Source of the DNA: Xylaria sp. FL1777
Lineage: Eukaryota; Ascomycota; Sordariomycetes; Xylariales; Xylariaceae
Assembly (NCBI GenBank): GCA_022578965.1
Contig: MU400801.1
Location: 1-39,926 of the forward strand
Reading direction: 5' to 3'
Length of the DNA stretch: 39,926 nt
This document shows, in pieces, positions 13,101 to 22,887 of the stretch. Both the position numbers and the translations under genes were made by a program. The notes below the pieces were generated by a model that was not told the DNA's origin, made no database searches, and saw nothing but the letters and a program-made list of their open reading frames with translations. The first letter of the stretch is position 1; each line of letters opens with the position of its first letter.

Positions 13101-13452
13101 TAGTTATTTTTATTATACTTCGTAAAAGTTTTAAATTTATAGTTTTATAGTTTATTATTAATAAAAACTTTATAAATAATGCTAGTATTATTACTGCTTT
13201 TAAATAGTTTTTAATTTTAAGCATTATAAATTGCTTTAGTTATAGTATTTTTATATTTAAATTTAAAATAATATAATTTTATAAATTTAAGCTAACTGCT
13301 TTGCTTTTAAGCTTTTTGTTTTATAAATAAAAATTATTTAAATGTTTTAATATAATTTTTACGTTTTAATTAGCTAGTTTTTGCATGCTAATTATTTAAT
13401 TAAGCTAATAGCTTATTTAATAATAGTTAAAAGTTGCAATAAGACTTTTAAT
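10112..13452 (-). pseudogene. Copia-1 gag/protease/integrase part, heavily degraded
   Basis: This should hold Gag, protease and integrase, judging by the copia layout. The only motif I can point to is near 11440-11620 on the minus strand. There, a Cys-x2-Cys pair of the integrase zinc-binding region reads Tyr-x2-Tyr (11506-11517), followed by a lysine-rich stretch and a degraded start of the integrase core. No clear Gag knuckle or protease motif could be read through the mutations. Small + strand frames here, such as 11942-12139, are antisense to the element. Confidence 0.5.
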
Positions 13453-13647
13453 TATTAAATATAAATAATAGCATATAACATTAAGTTTATTAGTTATATT
13501 AATTGTGCGTTATTTTTATTATGTAAACACGACTTGCTAGCTATGCAGGTTTTATATAAGGGCCTTTGTCCTTTTGATATAGGTCTACCCTTGGATACCC
13601 GTTAGTTAGGTAATTCTGGCTTAAGATATAATCCCTTATATCTGACA
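13453..13647 (-). repeat. Copia-1 LTR (right; 5' LTR in coding sense)
   Basis: A 195-bp LTR starting TATTAAATATAAATAATAGC and ending TTATATCTGACA. The left half is RIP-converted, but from about 13,555 onward the sequence is nearly unconverted (for example AGGTCTACCCTTGGATACCC). The transition between the two states lies inside the LTR. The target duplication GGTTC follows at 13648-13652. Confidence 0.92.
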
Positions 13648-14110
13648 GGTTCCTGTTTTTGTTCATTTTGTACACCTTCCTCATTTTCCATAACGCTCAC
13701 TTTAAGCCTTTCACTTTCTCCCTTTTCACTTTTAGGCACCTTTCTCTTTCCTTTCCCACTTTCTAGGTACCTTTCTCCCCTACCTTTTTTTCTCCGCTTT
13801 ACTCTTCCACCTTCTCTGCTTTCTCCCTTTTACCTTTCCCCTCTTTCACCTTCTCACCTTTTACCCTCCACCCTCTCATCTTTCACCCTCTCATCTTTCA
13901 CCTTCTTACTTTCCCCCCTCTTACCTTCTATCCTTCCACCTTCTTACTTTCCCCCCTCTCCCCTTCTCACCTTCTACCTTCTCACCTTTCCCCCTTTCAC
14001 TTTCTACCCTTTTACTTTCTCACTTTCCCCCCTCTCACTTTCCCCCCTCTCACTTTCCCCCCTCTCACTTTCCCCCCTCTCACTTTCCCCCCTCTCACTT
14101 TCCCCCCTCT
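13648..14110. repeat. Polypyrimidine tract with 15-bp minisatellite
   Basis: After the target duplication, the + strand is almost pure C and T, in imperfect units such as CTTTCACCCTCTCAT. It ends in six perfect copies of CACTTTCCCCCCTCT at 14021-14110. The complementary strand is a long polypurine run. No gene is seen. Confidence 0.9.
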
Positions 14111-14234
14111 CACCTGTTGCATATCGTAATAACCGGTAATTCTAGCACAAGGATAGCACGTGACTTGGAGTATTTCTAGTCACTATTGCTTAGTCCTATA
14201 CTTGTACCTATATTCTCTACTTATTCAGTGCTGC
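14111..14234. other. Short unique spacer before the gap
   Basis: Ordinary-composition sequence between the 15-bp array and the gap. Nothing recognised. Two overlapping frames that run into the Ns are artefacts of the gap. Confidence 0.4.
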
Positions 14235-14332
14235 NNNNNNNNNNNNNNNNNNNNNNNNNNNNNNNNNNNNNNNNNNNNNNNNNNNNNNNNNNNNNNNNNN
14301 NNNNNNNNNNNNNNNNNNNNNNNNNNNNNNNN
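14235..14332. other. Assembly gap, 98 N
   Basis: 98 undetermined bases. The right edge opens directly into an 18-bp tandem repeat, so the gap probably hides more repeat units. The true length is unknown. Confidence 0.95.
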
Positions 14333-14334
14333 CA

Positions 14335-14442
14335 CACCTTATCTCCTTCTGCCACCTTATCTCCTTCTGCCACCTTATCTCCTTCTGCCACCTTATCTCC
14401 TTCTGCCACCTTATCTCCTTCTGCCACCTTATCTCCTTCTGC
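14335..14442. repeat. 18-bp minisatellite, six perfect units
   Basis: Six identical copies of CACCTTATCTCCTTCTGC from 14335 to 14442, followed by a partial CACCTACAC. The unit is a multiple of three and therefore opens frames on both strands (repeating PYLLLP on +, repeating WQKEIR on -). There is no sign that either is a gene. Confidence 0.95.
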
Positions 14443-15269
14443 CACCTACACATTCCAATCTGCTCCCCTAAGTGTTATACAGCCTGAAGAGTCGTCCCGT
14501 ACATCAGTTCAGGTACAAAAAGTACTGCCCGATAAAAATAACCATCAAACCAATCCCCGGCCCTGCTGCTAAATACTCTGTCCAGTCACTCTTCCTAGCT
14601 AATTAGCCATAATACCCCCGCGCCTAAATACTACAACAAAACACACCTTGCTAGCACGTCAACTACTCAGGTTCCATATTAGTAATCACCCTTTCGTTAG
14701 TCTAATCAATCAGCACGATTTTCAGGCCGCAGAACGTATACTGAACACTGACGTCAATTACTAGGCTACGTCAATTTACGGGATTTCTCCGACGCTAAAG
14801 ACAACTTCACAAAGTCAACGATGACATTCCTAGCCCAACAGCCATTCCCCAAGGCACTTCCTATCTTAACCCAGTTTCTCCCAGTTTCTCCTAGCTATCA
14901 GCAAGAAACAAGCCCGCCAGATCTTTCTAGGGATAGCAATTTCCATACCAGACAGTCAATTATAGAAGGAACTCACGGTACCTCGCCCTAGTCACAGCAG
15001 TTGCAGCTCGGATCTGGCTAATTGACTGACATAATAGAAAAGCTCCCTGACTTCCATGTTTTGACTATTGACTCATTTGGTTCGGAGAATCCCAGGAAGT
15101 CAGAAGGTCATCCCTATCATCGACATCCCGAGCATTCCAGTTATCTTGAGGCTTCTAGCCTTTAGCCCCCGAATAGTCTTCCCCAACCGTCCCTCATAGC
15201 TAATCCACGACCTCCTCTCCCCGCTGAAAACGCGGAACGCCTCCTCCAGGAAGCCATAGACCGCTAGGG
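14443..15269 (+). pseudogene. Ty3-A upstream / Gag N-terminal region, degraded
   Basis: Normal-composition sequence with no open frame longer than about 80 codons. Short readable pieces on + (for example around 14735-14820) lead toward the Gag-like region that follows and contain TAG where Trp or Gln would be expected. I assign it to Ty3-A by position. I recognise no motif, and part of it could be a 5' untranslated region or an unrelated flank. No LTR of Ty3-A was found. Confidence 0.4.
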
Positions 15270-16031
15270 AGACCGCTAGACCCAAAATATAGCCGCCTTG
15301 TTCGCCGCCCAATATATGGGAAGACTTCAGATTCATCACTTCACTCTAGAACATATCAACAAAGGCCAGGATAACCTTAGTGTTGTTCAACAGGTCATCC
15401 GGGACGCCAAGGGCTATAACCAAAATGAGACAAGCTAACTTAAAGCTGCTTTCGAGGCTTTTGATGAAAATATCCAGAGCTAGCTTACTCTGCCCACAGA
15501 CCCAACAGGAAAGATACCAGAGTCCAAATTTCAGAACCAAACCAGGGTCAACCGTGGACCCAGCAGCGGCAACGGACAGGTCAGACCCCGTCGAATCCTC
15601 CAAATCTTATCCCGGTTAACAGAAGACTCCCCGCTCCACTACCAAAAGGGCCGGCAGCCTGAAAACTACAGAACGAGTTATTGAAAGCCTCTTACGGAGA
15701 GGAATTGCCTAGCATTTCTGGCTGGCTATTAGAGCAATGGGCTAAATTGTACGAAACCCAATTCCAACAACATGAGGAAGAAGCGCCCGCGTGGAATTTT
15801 GGCCAGGAACACTTCGCAGCACTAGAGACAGAGAATCCTACTACCCCGGAGGAAGGTCCCTCATCTCATCGGGCCACTCCACACACAACGTATCAGGCAC
15901 CGTCCATACAGAACACGCATGAGGAATGCTTCGGTACTGTATTCCACGGCTCTTTGGCAGCTACACCCCGACATGAATGTTGAGATTGCTATTCTAAGTT
16001 TCCTAGCAAGAACAAGCTCCACCAGCATCTT
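15270..16031 (+). pseudogene. gag: Ty3-A Gag-like protein with C2H2 finger, left part
   Basis: From 15301 one frame reads as a Gag-like, Gln/Asn/Arg-rich protein (GQDNLSVVQQVIRDAKG and onward) with TAG/TAA interruptions. Near 15,670 it shifts frame and continues as 15681-15983 with a WLLEQWAKLYETQFQQHEEE-type helix. At 15978 a C2H2 finger begins: Cys 15978-15980, Cys 15987-15989, twelve residues, then His 16026-16028. A TGA falls between the two Cys. The finger is cut by the LINE after CTT at 16031. Its last His is found beyond the LINE at 20963-20965, giving C-x2-C-x12-H-x4-H. Gag-like proteins with such a finger upstream of the protease occur in some fungal Ty3/gypsy elements. The link to 20954-25316 is supported by the shared target duplication. 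Confidence 0.72.
16011..16031. repeat. LINE target-site duplication, left copy (21 bp)
   Basis: The sequence starting AACAAGCTCCACCAGC is repeated at 20933-20953 with one C-to-T difference. It directly flanks both ends of the LINE. A length of about 20 bp is typical of target-primed reverse transcription. Confidence 0.9.
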
Positions 16032-16183
16032 CCCTTGCATTTATTATCCGTGCGCAAGGTACTGTTAGTGCTATAGCGCTGTTTATACCTATTTTATTAA
16101 CACTTGGCATTTTGCCTCATAATTTACCTAACCTCCAAAAGGTTTTCTCGCGGCACCCCGGCACGCGCCTGGACTGCCTCGCG
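16032..16183 (+). other. LINE 5' untranslated region
   Basis: Sequence between the target duplication and the first ATG in the ORF1 frame (16184). No motif recognised. An internal promoter would be expected here in an active LINE but cannot be seen. Confidence 0.5.
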
Positions 16184-16567
16184 ATGAACAACCAAAGTAC
16201 ACCCAATCGGCCACCCATTCGGCCACCCATAGTCGAAGAACAGGATCAGCACACTCGCCCGCCTGACCCAAACACACCCACTAACCTACAGAGTCACAAA
16301 AGGCATAAACCTACACTTGTTCGCCCCCCGCCTGCCCTTATTCTACCCGGAAGGCCCTCTGCACGACAACAGCCACCCAAGATGGCCGACTTTAGCATCC
16401 ACGGGGATGCCACTTCAACAATCCGCGCCCGGCTCGAAGAGCTCAACAGGGACAAGAAAGTCAGCACCGACGTGCTACAAGACCTTGCTGGATGCCTAGA
16501 CAAACTAGTTGATGGCTATCGCACTGAACAGCAAACCAAACACGCCGCCAAGGCTAAGGGCACCTAA
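16184..16567 (+). pseudogene. LINE ORF1, N-terminal fragment (127 codons)
   Basis: The frame opens at ATG 16184 and ends at TAA 16565-16567. The product is Pro-, Gln- and charge-rich, with a predicted helical segment near its end (IRARLEELNRDKKVSTDVLQ), a possible coiled coil. The frame remains open upstream to 16112 without an ATG, so 16184 is the likely start. The ORF1 reading continues in another frame from 16570, so this is the broken front of one protein, separated by a small indel near 16,565. Confidence 0.65.
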
Positions 16568-16569
16568 AC

Positions 16570-17345
16570 GTGGATATCTTTGCCCGTTCAGAGGGTCGGG
16601 TGTACGCACCTGTAAGATTAGCAAGCACACAACCATCGAGCTCATCGGCACCAGCACCTACACCGATGCCAACAGCAAGGCCGAGAAGTGAGACAAGTAA
16701 ACAAGTCTCATGGGCAGAAATAGCTAGCCAGGGAGGACGGTCTCAGCCAGGTGGAGCCGCAATTTCCATTGCTTCCACCCGGGCTAGGTCTACCGGCTCA
16801 GCCCCGTCCATTGCTTCTAGACAAGCAAGGGACAACGACGACAAGCGCCTGCTAATACGGGCTTCACTACAGCTCAGGAATAAGCACACGAACCAAACGC
16901 CGTACGCGATCAGGCACCTACTAACCAAGGCGCTACAAGACAAAGGGCTTCAACTAGCCGACATACCTGACTGCACCCGAACCAAGACAGGATGGGCATT
17001 AAAGTGCGCCACAACCGAGATCCGGGAGATGCTTCTCGCGGAAGAAGAAAGGGTAGTACGCGCTCTATCGGCAGAGGCGCTCGAAGTCCCCGTTACGTGG
17101 CACAACTATGTGCTATCCGACGTACCGTCTAGCTTCCCAGACTACACAGGCGGCGGGACTGTGTTAGTGGAAAGCATCATATACGATGAGGTAGAGGCGC
17201 AAACGGGGGCTAAACCGATAAACTGTCGGCGCTCCCAGCATAACCCCCCAGGGACCACGGAGGGGGCCTGGATAGTCTCGTTCACGCAACCAGTACGCCG
17301 GTTTCGAATTTTCAACACCAGTGGTGAGGCTCGCTACATATCGAT
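16570..17345 (+). pseudogene. LINE ORF1, central part
   Basis: Continues ORF1 after the frameshift. A Ser/Pro/Ala-rich linker (to about residue 60) leads into a domain with RLLIRASLQL, a PYAIRHLL segment, TKTGWALKC and a W-IVSFTQPVRRFRIFN block. This matches the RNA-binding Gag-like ORF1 domain of fungal Tad1-type elements. The CCHC zinc knuckles expected right after this block are absent: at about 17,330-17,345 the sequence passes straight into the endonuclease tail. The frame itself stays open to 18081 because the downstream part is partly in phase. Confidence 0.75.
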
Positions 17346-17460
17346 CAGGTCACGTACTGGACCTGGTCTTCTCCATGTCCCCTTTGTGGAAACAGAGGTT
17401 TCGCACTTGCTGGACTGTGGGTCTGATCACTATACCCTCATTACGAAGGTACCGATCAGG
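17330..17460 (+). pseudogene. LINE endonuclease, C-terminal remnant
   Basis: Only the end of the APE-type endonuclease remains. One frame reads SGHVLDLVFS (about 17,345-17,375), the conserved strand before the last catalytic region. After a frameshift near 17,383 the frame of 16570 resumes with LLDCGSDHYTLITK; the catalytic Ser-Asp-His box is at 17422-17430. The N-terminal catalytic residues (Asn, Glu, Asp, His of the first two thirds) are missing, so a deletion of roughly 1 kb or more fused ORF1 to this tail. Confidence 0.78.
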
Positions 17461-19553
17461 GGCAACAGTGCTCCAGACGCATACCGGCTTAAGGTCGACA
17501 TGGAGGACGAGGGCAAGTTCGCGGCCCTAGTTCGATCTGGTGTCGCAACCCTCCCTGCCCCGGACGCAGGGAGGGATAACGAACATCTGGACAGCTGCGC
17601 GTCCAAGCTGATACAAGTCTTTAAGGCGGCACTCGAGGCTGTAGGGACCAAGGTCCGCGATGGCGGCCGGACGGCGGGCTGGTGGAACGACGAGTGCAAG
17701 ACGGCGTACAAGGCATATCGAGCAGAAGAGGACTGGAGACTGATAGGTCATATCAGCACCCCTGCCTACTCAGAAGAACATCGGCACTTCCTAGCGGTAG
17801 TACGGAAATCCAAAAGGATGTACTGGAGACACCTGATCGAGATGGCGAATAATGACGCCGCGCTGTACAGGATAGTTAGCTGGCACATACAGGGCCTGCG
17901 ACTTAACTCCCCCCTACTGAAGGTGGGCGAGAGGGTGATAGAAGACGACACCGAGAAAGCGGAGGCACTTGAGAACAAATCTTGGACCGCTTCACGAGCG
18001 ACGACGACCTGCAAAACGACCCCCCAGAGGGTTGGGAGAGGTCGGAAGTGCGGCTGCCGTGGGAGCTGTCCTGTACCTTAGAGGAAGTCGAAGCGAACAC
18101 CATCGGGGTGTCCAGTACCTCGCCAGGCCTAGAGGGTGTCACTGTACACCTACTCAAGGCCAGTTGGGAACACGCAAAGCACTACATCCACTCGCTGTAT
18201 CAGAAGTGTCTGGTCCGGGGGTATTACCCCCAGGCGTGAAGGGTAGCTGAAGTTGCCATGATACCTAAAGTTGGGAAGAAGGACAAGTTCTCCCCGCGGT
18301 CCTGGTGACTGATCGCGTTCCTATTGGTACTAGGCAAAGGATTCGAAAGGTTAGTTGCTAAGCGGCTAGCGTGGACCGCCCTGAGCCATGGGGTGCTTAG
18401 TCCACACCATGGCGGCGCCCTCCCGAAAAGGTCGACGATGGATCTAGTAGCAGCTTTTACCTATGACGTCGAAGCTGCGCTAGATGCTAGGCTAGTGGTT
18501 ACTCTTGTGACCTTCGATGTTTTGGGGGCTTTCGATGCGCTGCTAAAGCTTCGGCTGCTAGAACGGATGAAGAAACAGGGCTGGCTGAAGGAAGCCCTGG
18601 ATCTAGTTAACACCTTCCTTTCGCACAGATCGGTAAGGGTCAGACTCGGCAAAACGATCACACGCTACCATGGTGTTAAGTGTGGCACTCCATAGGGATC
18701 CCCGCTATTACCGGTTTTTTACATGCTTTACCTGGCAGAGCTCCTAAAGCAGGACCGTCGAAACAGATTTGGATACGCCGACGACGTTGGGATGTACCGT
18801 GCTACACCAACGCTATAGCGGAACGTGGAACTGCTAGCGGACGACGTGGCCCAACTCCTGAAATGGGGGGACGACAACAGGGTTCAATTCGCCCCGGAGA
18901 AGTGCGAGTTACTGCACATCACTAGGCGCAGGGACGGGGCGAATCCCCCGCTCGAAATACCAGGCAGGCTCAGAGTAGAACCTGTACCACTCCCCGAACC
19001 AGGGGCCAAGGCCCCAGCGCTGCGATGGCTTGGCGTGTGGTTTGACAGAAAGCTCAGCTTCACCCGACACGTGGAGGAGAGAGTTGGCAAGGCCATGAAG
19101 CTAGCTGGCCATCTCAGGGGCCTGGCCAACACGAAGTATGGTCCCCCGGCGGACATGATACGCAAGGCCGTGGTTACCTGTCTGATACCAACGGCACTCT
19201 ACGGGCACGAGGCGTGGTACGGAGAACGAGAGAAACCCGCAACCAATAGATCCCAAGGTAGGAATACCACGGTTAGCGCACGAGTCGGACACCTAGTGGC
19301 GCGTGTACAGAAAGCCTTAGTCACGGGAGCACGAGCCATTTTGCCGTGCTGGAAGACAACACCCACAGCCGCCGTCTTCCGCGATGCTGGACTGCCTACG
19401 GCAGAACTAGCACTAGAGGAAGCTAGGTATCGCTTCGCCTACAAGCTTCGGACAGTGGACAAGTTTCACCCGCTGGCAAGTCGGGTTAACCTCGGCGTCA
19501 TCAAGAGAGGGCGTGGAGCTGGCACTTCCCACAGGATAAAGACGAAGGTATAA
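17461..19553 (+). pseudogene. LINE reverse transcriptase, interrupted
   Basis: After the endonuclease comes a linker with WWNDEC and a helical segment. The main RT frame then runs from about 17,975 to 19553 following a frameshift near 17,970. Visible blocks: a VAEVAMIPKVGKKD motif at about 18,240; FDVLGAFD near 18,510, where family members have FDxxGAFD; GSPLLPVFYMLYLAE at 18696-18740; and the catalytic YADD at 18774-18785, intact. Downstream is the thumb region with RWLGVWFDRKLSF, a typical LINE motif. In-frame stops occur at 18237 (TGA), 18306 (TGA after Trp), 18693 (TAG for the Gln before GSP) and 18819 (TAG). The catalytic residues survive, but the protein cannot be made whole. Confidence 0.88.
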
Positions 19554-19556
19554 GCA

Positions 19557-20449
19557 GTGGCAAGACTTCTGCTGCTAGTACAGAGACCTCTCCTAGTGTT
19601 ACCGAGATATAGCCCCGGCTCCAGGGAAGACCCAACAGGCGGGCTGGAAAAGGCTGAAGCAGCTAAAGCCTTCACGGAATGGTACAACAACCTCTCTCCT
19701 AAGGAGGTTGTGGTTTTTTCTGACGGCTCCCAAAAGGGCTGACAGGCAGGCTACGGATACGCAATATACCAAGGGAGCACTGAGATAGCCCACGGAAGGG
19801 AGGACTCCTTGAACCTTCCATCAACTTTGATGGCGAGGCGACAGGAGCATGGAAAGGCCTGAAACGGGTACTGGGCATGCTGCCGGAACAGTCCTGGAAG
19901 AGAATATGGGTGTGCTTAGATAACACTGGGGTCATATGGTGCGCGCAGAAGGATGCCGCACCTTCGGCTCAATGGCTATACCTGAACTTGCAAGCAGCAA
20001 TGGAAACCTACGACGTACACCTGAAGTGGTGCCCCGGACATTGTGGAGTGGCTGGGAACGAGAGAGCCGACTACCTCGCGAAGCAAGGTGCTGACATGCC
20101 TCTAGACGAGGACCTGACGATTACGGCCCACGGCATCAAGTCTGAGGCCCGACGGATACTTAGGAGTATCCGCAAGAACTACTGGGAGGACATGAAGGAA
20201 AGGAAGCTGTCGCAGCAATATCTGGGCTGGCGCCTGGAGTACTTACTGCGAAAACACTTCCGCGAATGGCCATGCAGGCCGACCAGACGACCGCGCGAGG
20301 CGCACGAATGGAACACCTACCTGTCGGTACTCTTCGAGAAGCCCCAGCGCTTCAAAGATTTCGTTACCCTAACAGGGGCTTTCGGGGACCTTAGATCCCT
20401 GAACGAAATCGAACTAGAAAGAGAGGGAGCGCGACAGTGGAGGAACTAG
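19557..20449 (+). pseudogene. LINE RNase H and C-terminal domain
   Basis: This RNase H type I domain removes the RNA strand of the RNA:cDNA hybrid. The catalytic residues are all visible: Asp in FSDGS (19722-19724), Glu in DGEATGAW (19835-19837), Asp in CLDNTG (19919-19921) and the final Asp in GNERAD (20069-20071), the last preceded by WCPGHCGVAG. The domain is split by a TGA at 19740 (probably a Trp) and a frameshift near 19,825. The second part is open from 19877 to 20449, ends in TAG, and carries about 110 residues of C-terminal tail with a WRLEYLLRKHFREWPC segment. It follows the RT without a gap. Confidence 0.88.
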
Positions 20450-20932
20450 CGGGACGGATACAACAGAACACGCTGGCGACGTGGACTCTGTATCCAGCTA
20501 AAGCAGGGCCAATTTTCATTTTCTCTGTATTTCTATGACGGCGTTTTAGGACGGGACATCGGCAGGGTCTTCATCTAACTTTCCTTCCTTTCTGCCTTTT
20601 CTTTCTTTCGTTAAAATCTGGTATACGGCACGAAAGTGCGAGACAACGAGTACCCCCGGGTACTGACGGACTAGCCCTATGGGCGTAAACAGCAGGCTTA
20701 AGCCACTTGACTTTGATCTGAGCACGCCCCCGAGACGGAGCGGGGGAGACTCAGTGCAAAATAGCCTCGTGCCGTTAATAACGAGATTGGTTGGATGTAC
20801 AGACCTGTATGCCAGATAGGATGGCAGGCTATACAGCCCAACACGCCCGCATGCCCTGCGGGAGGCTCTGTGGAAGACTGCGACGCAGGCTCCCCCTGGC
20901 GAAAATAGAACCAACCAACCAACCAACCAACC
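20450..20932 (+). other. LINE 3' untranslated region with (AACC)6 tail
   Basis: A 3' region with no convincing frame on +. A 160-codon frame on the opposite strand (20546-21028) crosses the tail and the target duplication and is therefore accidental. The element ends with six exact AACC units at 20909-20932, a simple-repeat tail in place of poly(A), directly followed by the right target duplication. Confidence 0.8.
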
Positions 20933-20953
20933 AACAAGCTCCACTAGCATCTT
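20933..20953. repeat. LINE target-site duplication, right copy (21 bp)
   Basis: Matches 16011-16031 with one C-to-T difference (CACT for CACC). The Ty3-A reading resumes in the expected phase immediately after it at 20954. Confidence 0.9.
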
Positions 20954-21990
20954 CAGGATCAACATGGCAAAACGCGTAAGGTCACTGCCGTCCCAGGAAA
21001 AACTAACAACTCCCAGGACGCATTGCATGGCATGGATCTAGGCGCAATCCTTAACCTAGAACAAGAGACCCAAGATTCTATATTACCTAATATAATCCCC
21101 TCCAAGGCTGGCCCAACGGGCATCGGCTCGCGATATAGCTTCCAATCCTACGGCCACTTGAAATTCTACATTACTCCCGATCCAGGTAATCCGCACCGTT
21201 GGGAAGATGTCTACGGGATACCGGCTGTTCCAAGACCATTGTCGACCGACGATAGATAACCCATAACTATCCCAACGTCCCTCGACGCAAGCGGGCAACG
21301 CTGATCACGCTGCGAAGTATCGGCACGACCCTTCATACGACAGACGATTATCTCCTTCTGCCCATGTATTTCCAAGGCAAGAACCGACAAGGCAAGCCCG
21401 CCACCGCCTATTTCGAACGGGAAGTCGCCAACATGCTCATTAGCACGGATGTCCTCCAGCTCGAGCAAGTTGACATCCTTATGTCTTAGCGCGCAGCCAT
21501 TGTCAATGCCTGTAATGTCATAATCCCTATGGACACGACACCCAAAGGGAAACCGCAGCGAACTCCCGTTCGAACGTCAGCCCTGACCGTCGTCAAACCA
21601 CATGGCTACGGTACAATTTCCGTATACCATGGCGCCGACGATTACGGAGACGATCTTCTCTTCGAACCAGCGGAAACTAAGATCAGCACGTTTGCTACTC
21701 TTACAACATCCGGCATGAACAAAATTCTCGTCCGTAATAATACAGACCAGGAGATCCAGTTACCGTACGGCCAAATAGTCAGACATCTCATAACCTTGGA
21801 CCCCGATTGCATTGCGTACAATGTTAACAAGAACCACGCATCAACAGCCAAGCTAGCAATCGAAAAACCTTCCCGATCTACACAAGGCAATCCCCAGCGG
21901 CCTAGCACGCTTTTCACTTATAACCCCGAAAAGACAGTCAAGAATGCCTGTACGGGAGTAAATATCTACAACGATCCTCTGATTATATAA
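20954..21990 (+). pseudogene. pol: Ty3-A: end of zinc finger and protease region
   Basis: The first four codons complete the interrupted C2H2 finger (final His at 20963-20965). The same frame runs to TAA 21257. A frameshift there leads into a second frame that stays readable, with a TAG at about 21,487, to 21990. That frame contains TTLHTTDDYLLLPMYFQGK and ANMLISTDVL, the layout of the retropepsin-like domain of fungal Ty3/gypsy polyproteins (the second is the ANMLIGxDVL strand). The catalytic Asp-Ser/Thr-Gly is not obvious to me, so activity cannot be judged. A conserved GMNKILVRNNTD segment precedes the RT linker. Confidence 0.75.
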
Positions 21991-22887
21991 GTAGTCTTCC
22001 GTCTACTCAATGAATTCAACATCGTTTTCAAGGATACCGGATTCGCAAATGTACCGGAATACGAATAGATGAAAGTAGTTGTCGCGCAAAACAACGCCGT
22101 TATTGCGGAATTAACAACAACGGTATTTATGTCCACTAACTCAACAGTAGTCCTTAACGACGATTAGCAGGACATTCCCAAGCACTGCCGCATATATCCG
22201 TTATATCGAGATCCCCAACAGGTGGTCAAAACAACGATCGATAAGCTCTGCAAGCAGAAAAAAATGCACTACACCAGGAAACAAGTCCCATTTTCTTTCC
22301 CCGTGTTTGTAATATGGAAGATGATCCACTAGCCTAACGGCCCACCGGAGAGAAAGGGACGCATGGTCGTAAACATACGACCCGGCAACAGGATATTCCT
22401 CCGGGACGCATACCCTATGAGAACGCAAGACAAGATCTTAGATCACGTCGCTAGGAAAGCTATTTAAACCATACTCAACGCCATTGCCTACTACCAACGG
22501 CGAATACATCCCAAATCCCAATGGGCATTTACAATTACGACCCATAAAGAACAGTGGACATTCAATTGTGCAGTTATGGGATAGCTGAACAGCAACGCCT
22601 ATGTTTAACAGCAGATGGACTGCGTGCTTTACAAAACGGCCGCCCGATTGTATTATAACAATATCTTAGTAGCGTTAACTATACTAGCTAAGCATCTACG
22701 TTGTCTCAAAGAGGTATTCACGATCTTCCGCGATCGCAACATTAGCATTGGACTATCCAAAGGCTATGTTGCTTTTTTTAGCACAGTGGTTTTGGGCCGC
22801 CTCGTTCACTCGTTCGGCATGACTACAACCGCTAAGAATCTCCAAGCCATACAAAGACTCAAGTTTCCCGAGACTTTGATGGTATAG
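21991..22887 (+). pseudogene. pol: Ty3-A reverse transcriptase
   Basis: Same frame as the preceding piece. Recognisable in order: the N-terminal RT block with QVPFSFPVFVIWK (about 22,290), KGRMVVNIRPGNRIFLRDAY (about 22,355-22,415, the fungal gypsy VVDIRxLN box), WAFTITTHKEQWTFNCAVMG (about 22,520-22,580), and the catalytic box reading YYNN at 22651-22662, where the family has YIDD. Both catalytic Asp codons are AAC/AAT. After this come LGRLVHSFGMTTTAKNLQAI and RLKFPETL, the entry to the RNase H connection. In-frame TAA/TAG stops appear at several places where Gln or Trp is expected. The copy is inactive. Confidence 0.88.

Larger units (their letters stand above)
7728..13647 (-). mobile_element. 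Copia-1: complete Ty1/copia LTR retrotransposon, RIP-inactivated
   Basis: A 5,920-bp element bounded by two LTRs (7728-7921 and 13453-13647) and by the 5-bp duplication GGTTT/GGTTC. The best-preserved LTR ends are TGTCA and TGACA, a perfect terminal inverted pair. The coding direction is minus. Read from right to left there is an integrase-like Cys pair near 11.5 kb, then reverse transcriptase (about 9.0-9.4 kb), then RNase H (about 8.15-8.3 kb). The order integrase before RT is diagnostic for Ty1/copia. A short A-run reading toward the left LTR on the minus strand suits a polypurine tract. Copia-2 at 25317-31171 is a second copy in the same orientation. Every coding domain carries stops from transition mutation, so the copy cannot be autonomous. 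Confidence 0.92.
16032..20932 (+). mobile_element. Tad1-type LINE (non-LTR retrotransposon), defective, 4.9 kb
   Basis: Bounded by a 21-bp target duplication and ending in (AACC)6 instead of poly(A). The order is: 5' untranslated region, ORF1 (RNA-binding Gag-like), the end of an APE-type endonuclease, reverse transcriptase with YADD, and RNase H with all four acidic residues. An RNase H at the C-terminus and this ORF1 type are features of fungal Tad1-like LINEs. Base composition is normal, with no strong RIP. The copy is dead: ORF1 is frameshifted, most of the endonuclease is missing, and the RT has four in-frame stops. It interrupts the Ty3-A zinc finger. Confidence 0.9.

Noticed and set aside
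1..13550. Mitochondrial, Plasmodium-like or bacterial AT-rich genome
   Set aside because: The AT-rich DNA contains fungal-type LTR elements with transition-only decay and joins directly to normal-composition fungal retroelements.
14160..14572. Frames with PYLLLP or WQKEIR repeats on both strands
   Set aside because: These are translations of an 18-bp minisatellite through a run of N, with no gene context.
20546..21028. 160-codon frame on minus
   Set aside because: It crosses the LINE 3' untranslated region, the AACC tail, the target duplication and Ty3-A, so it cannot be one gene.
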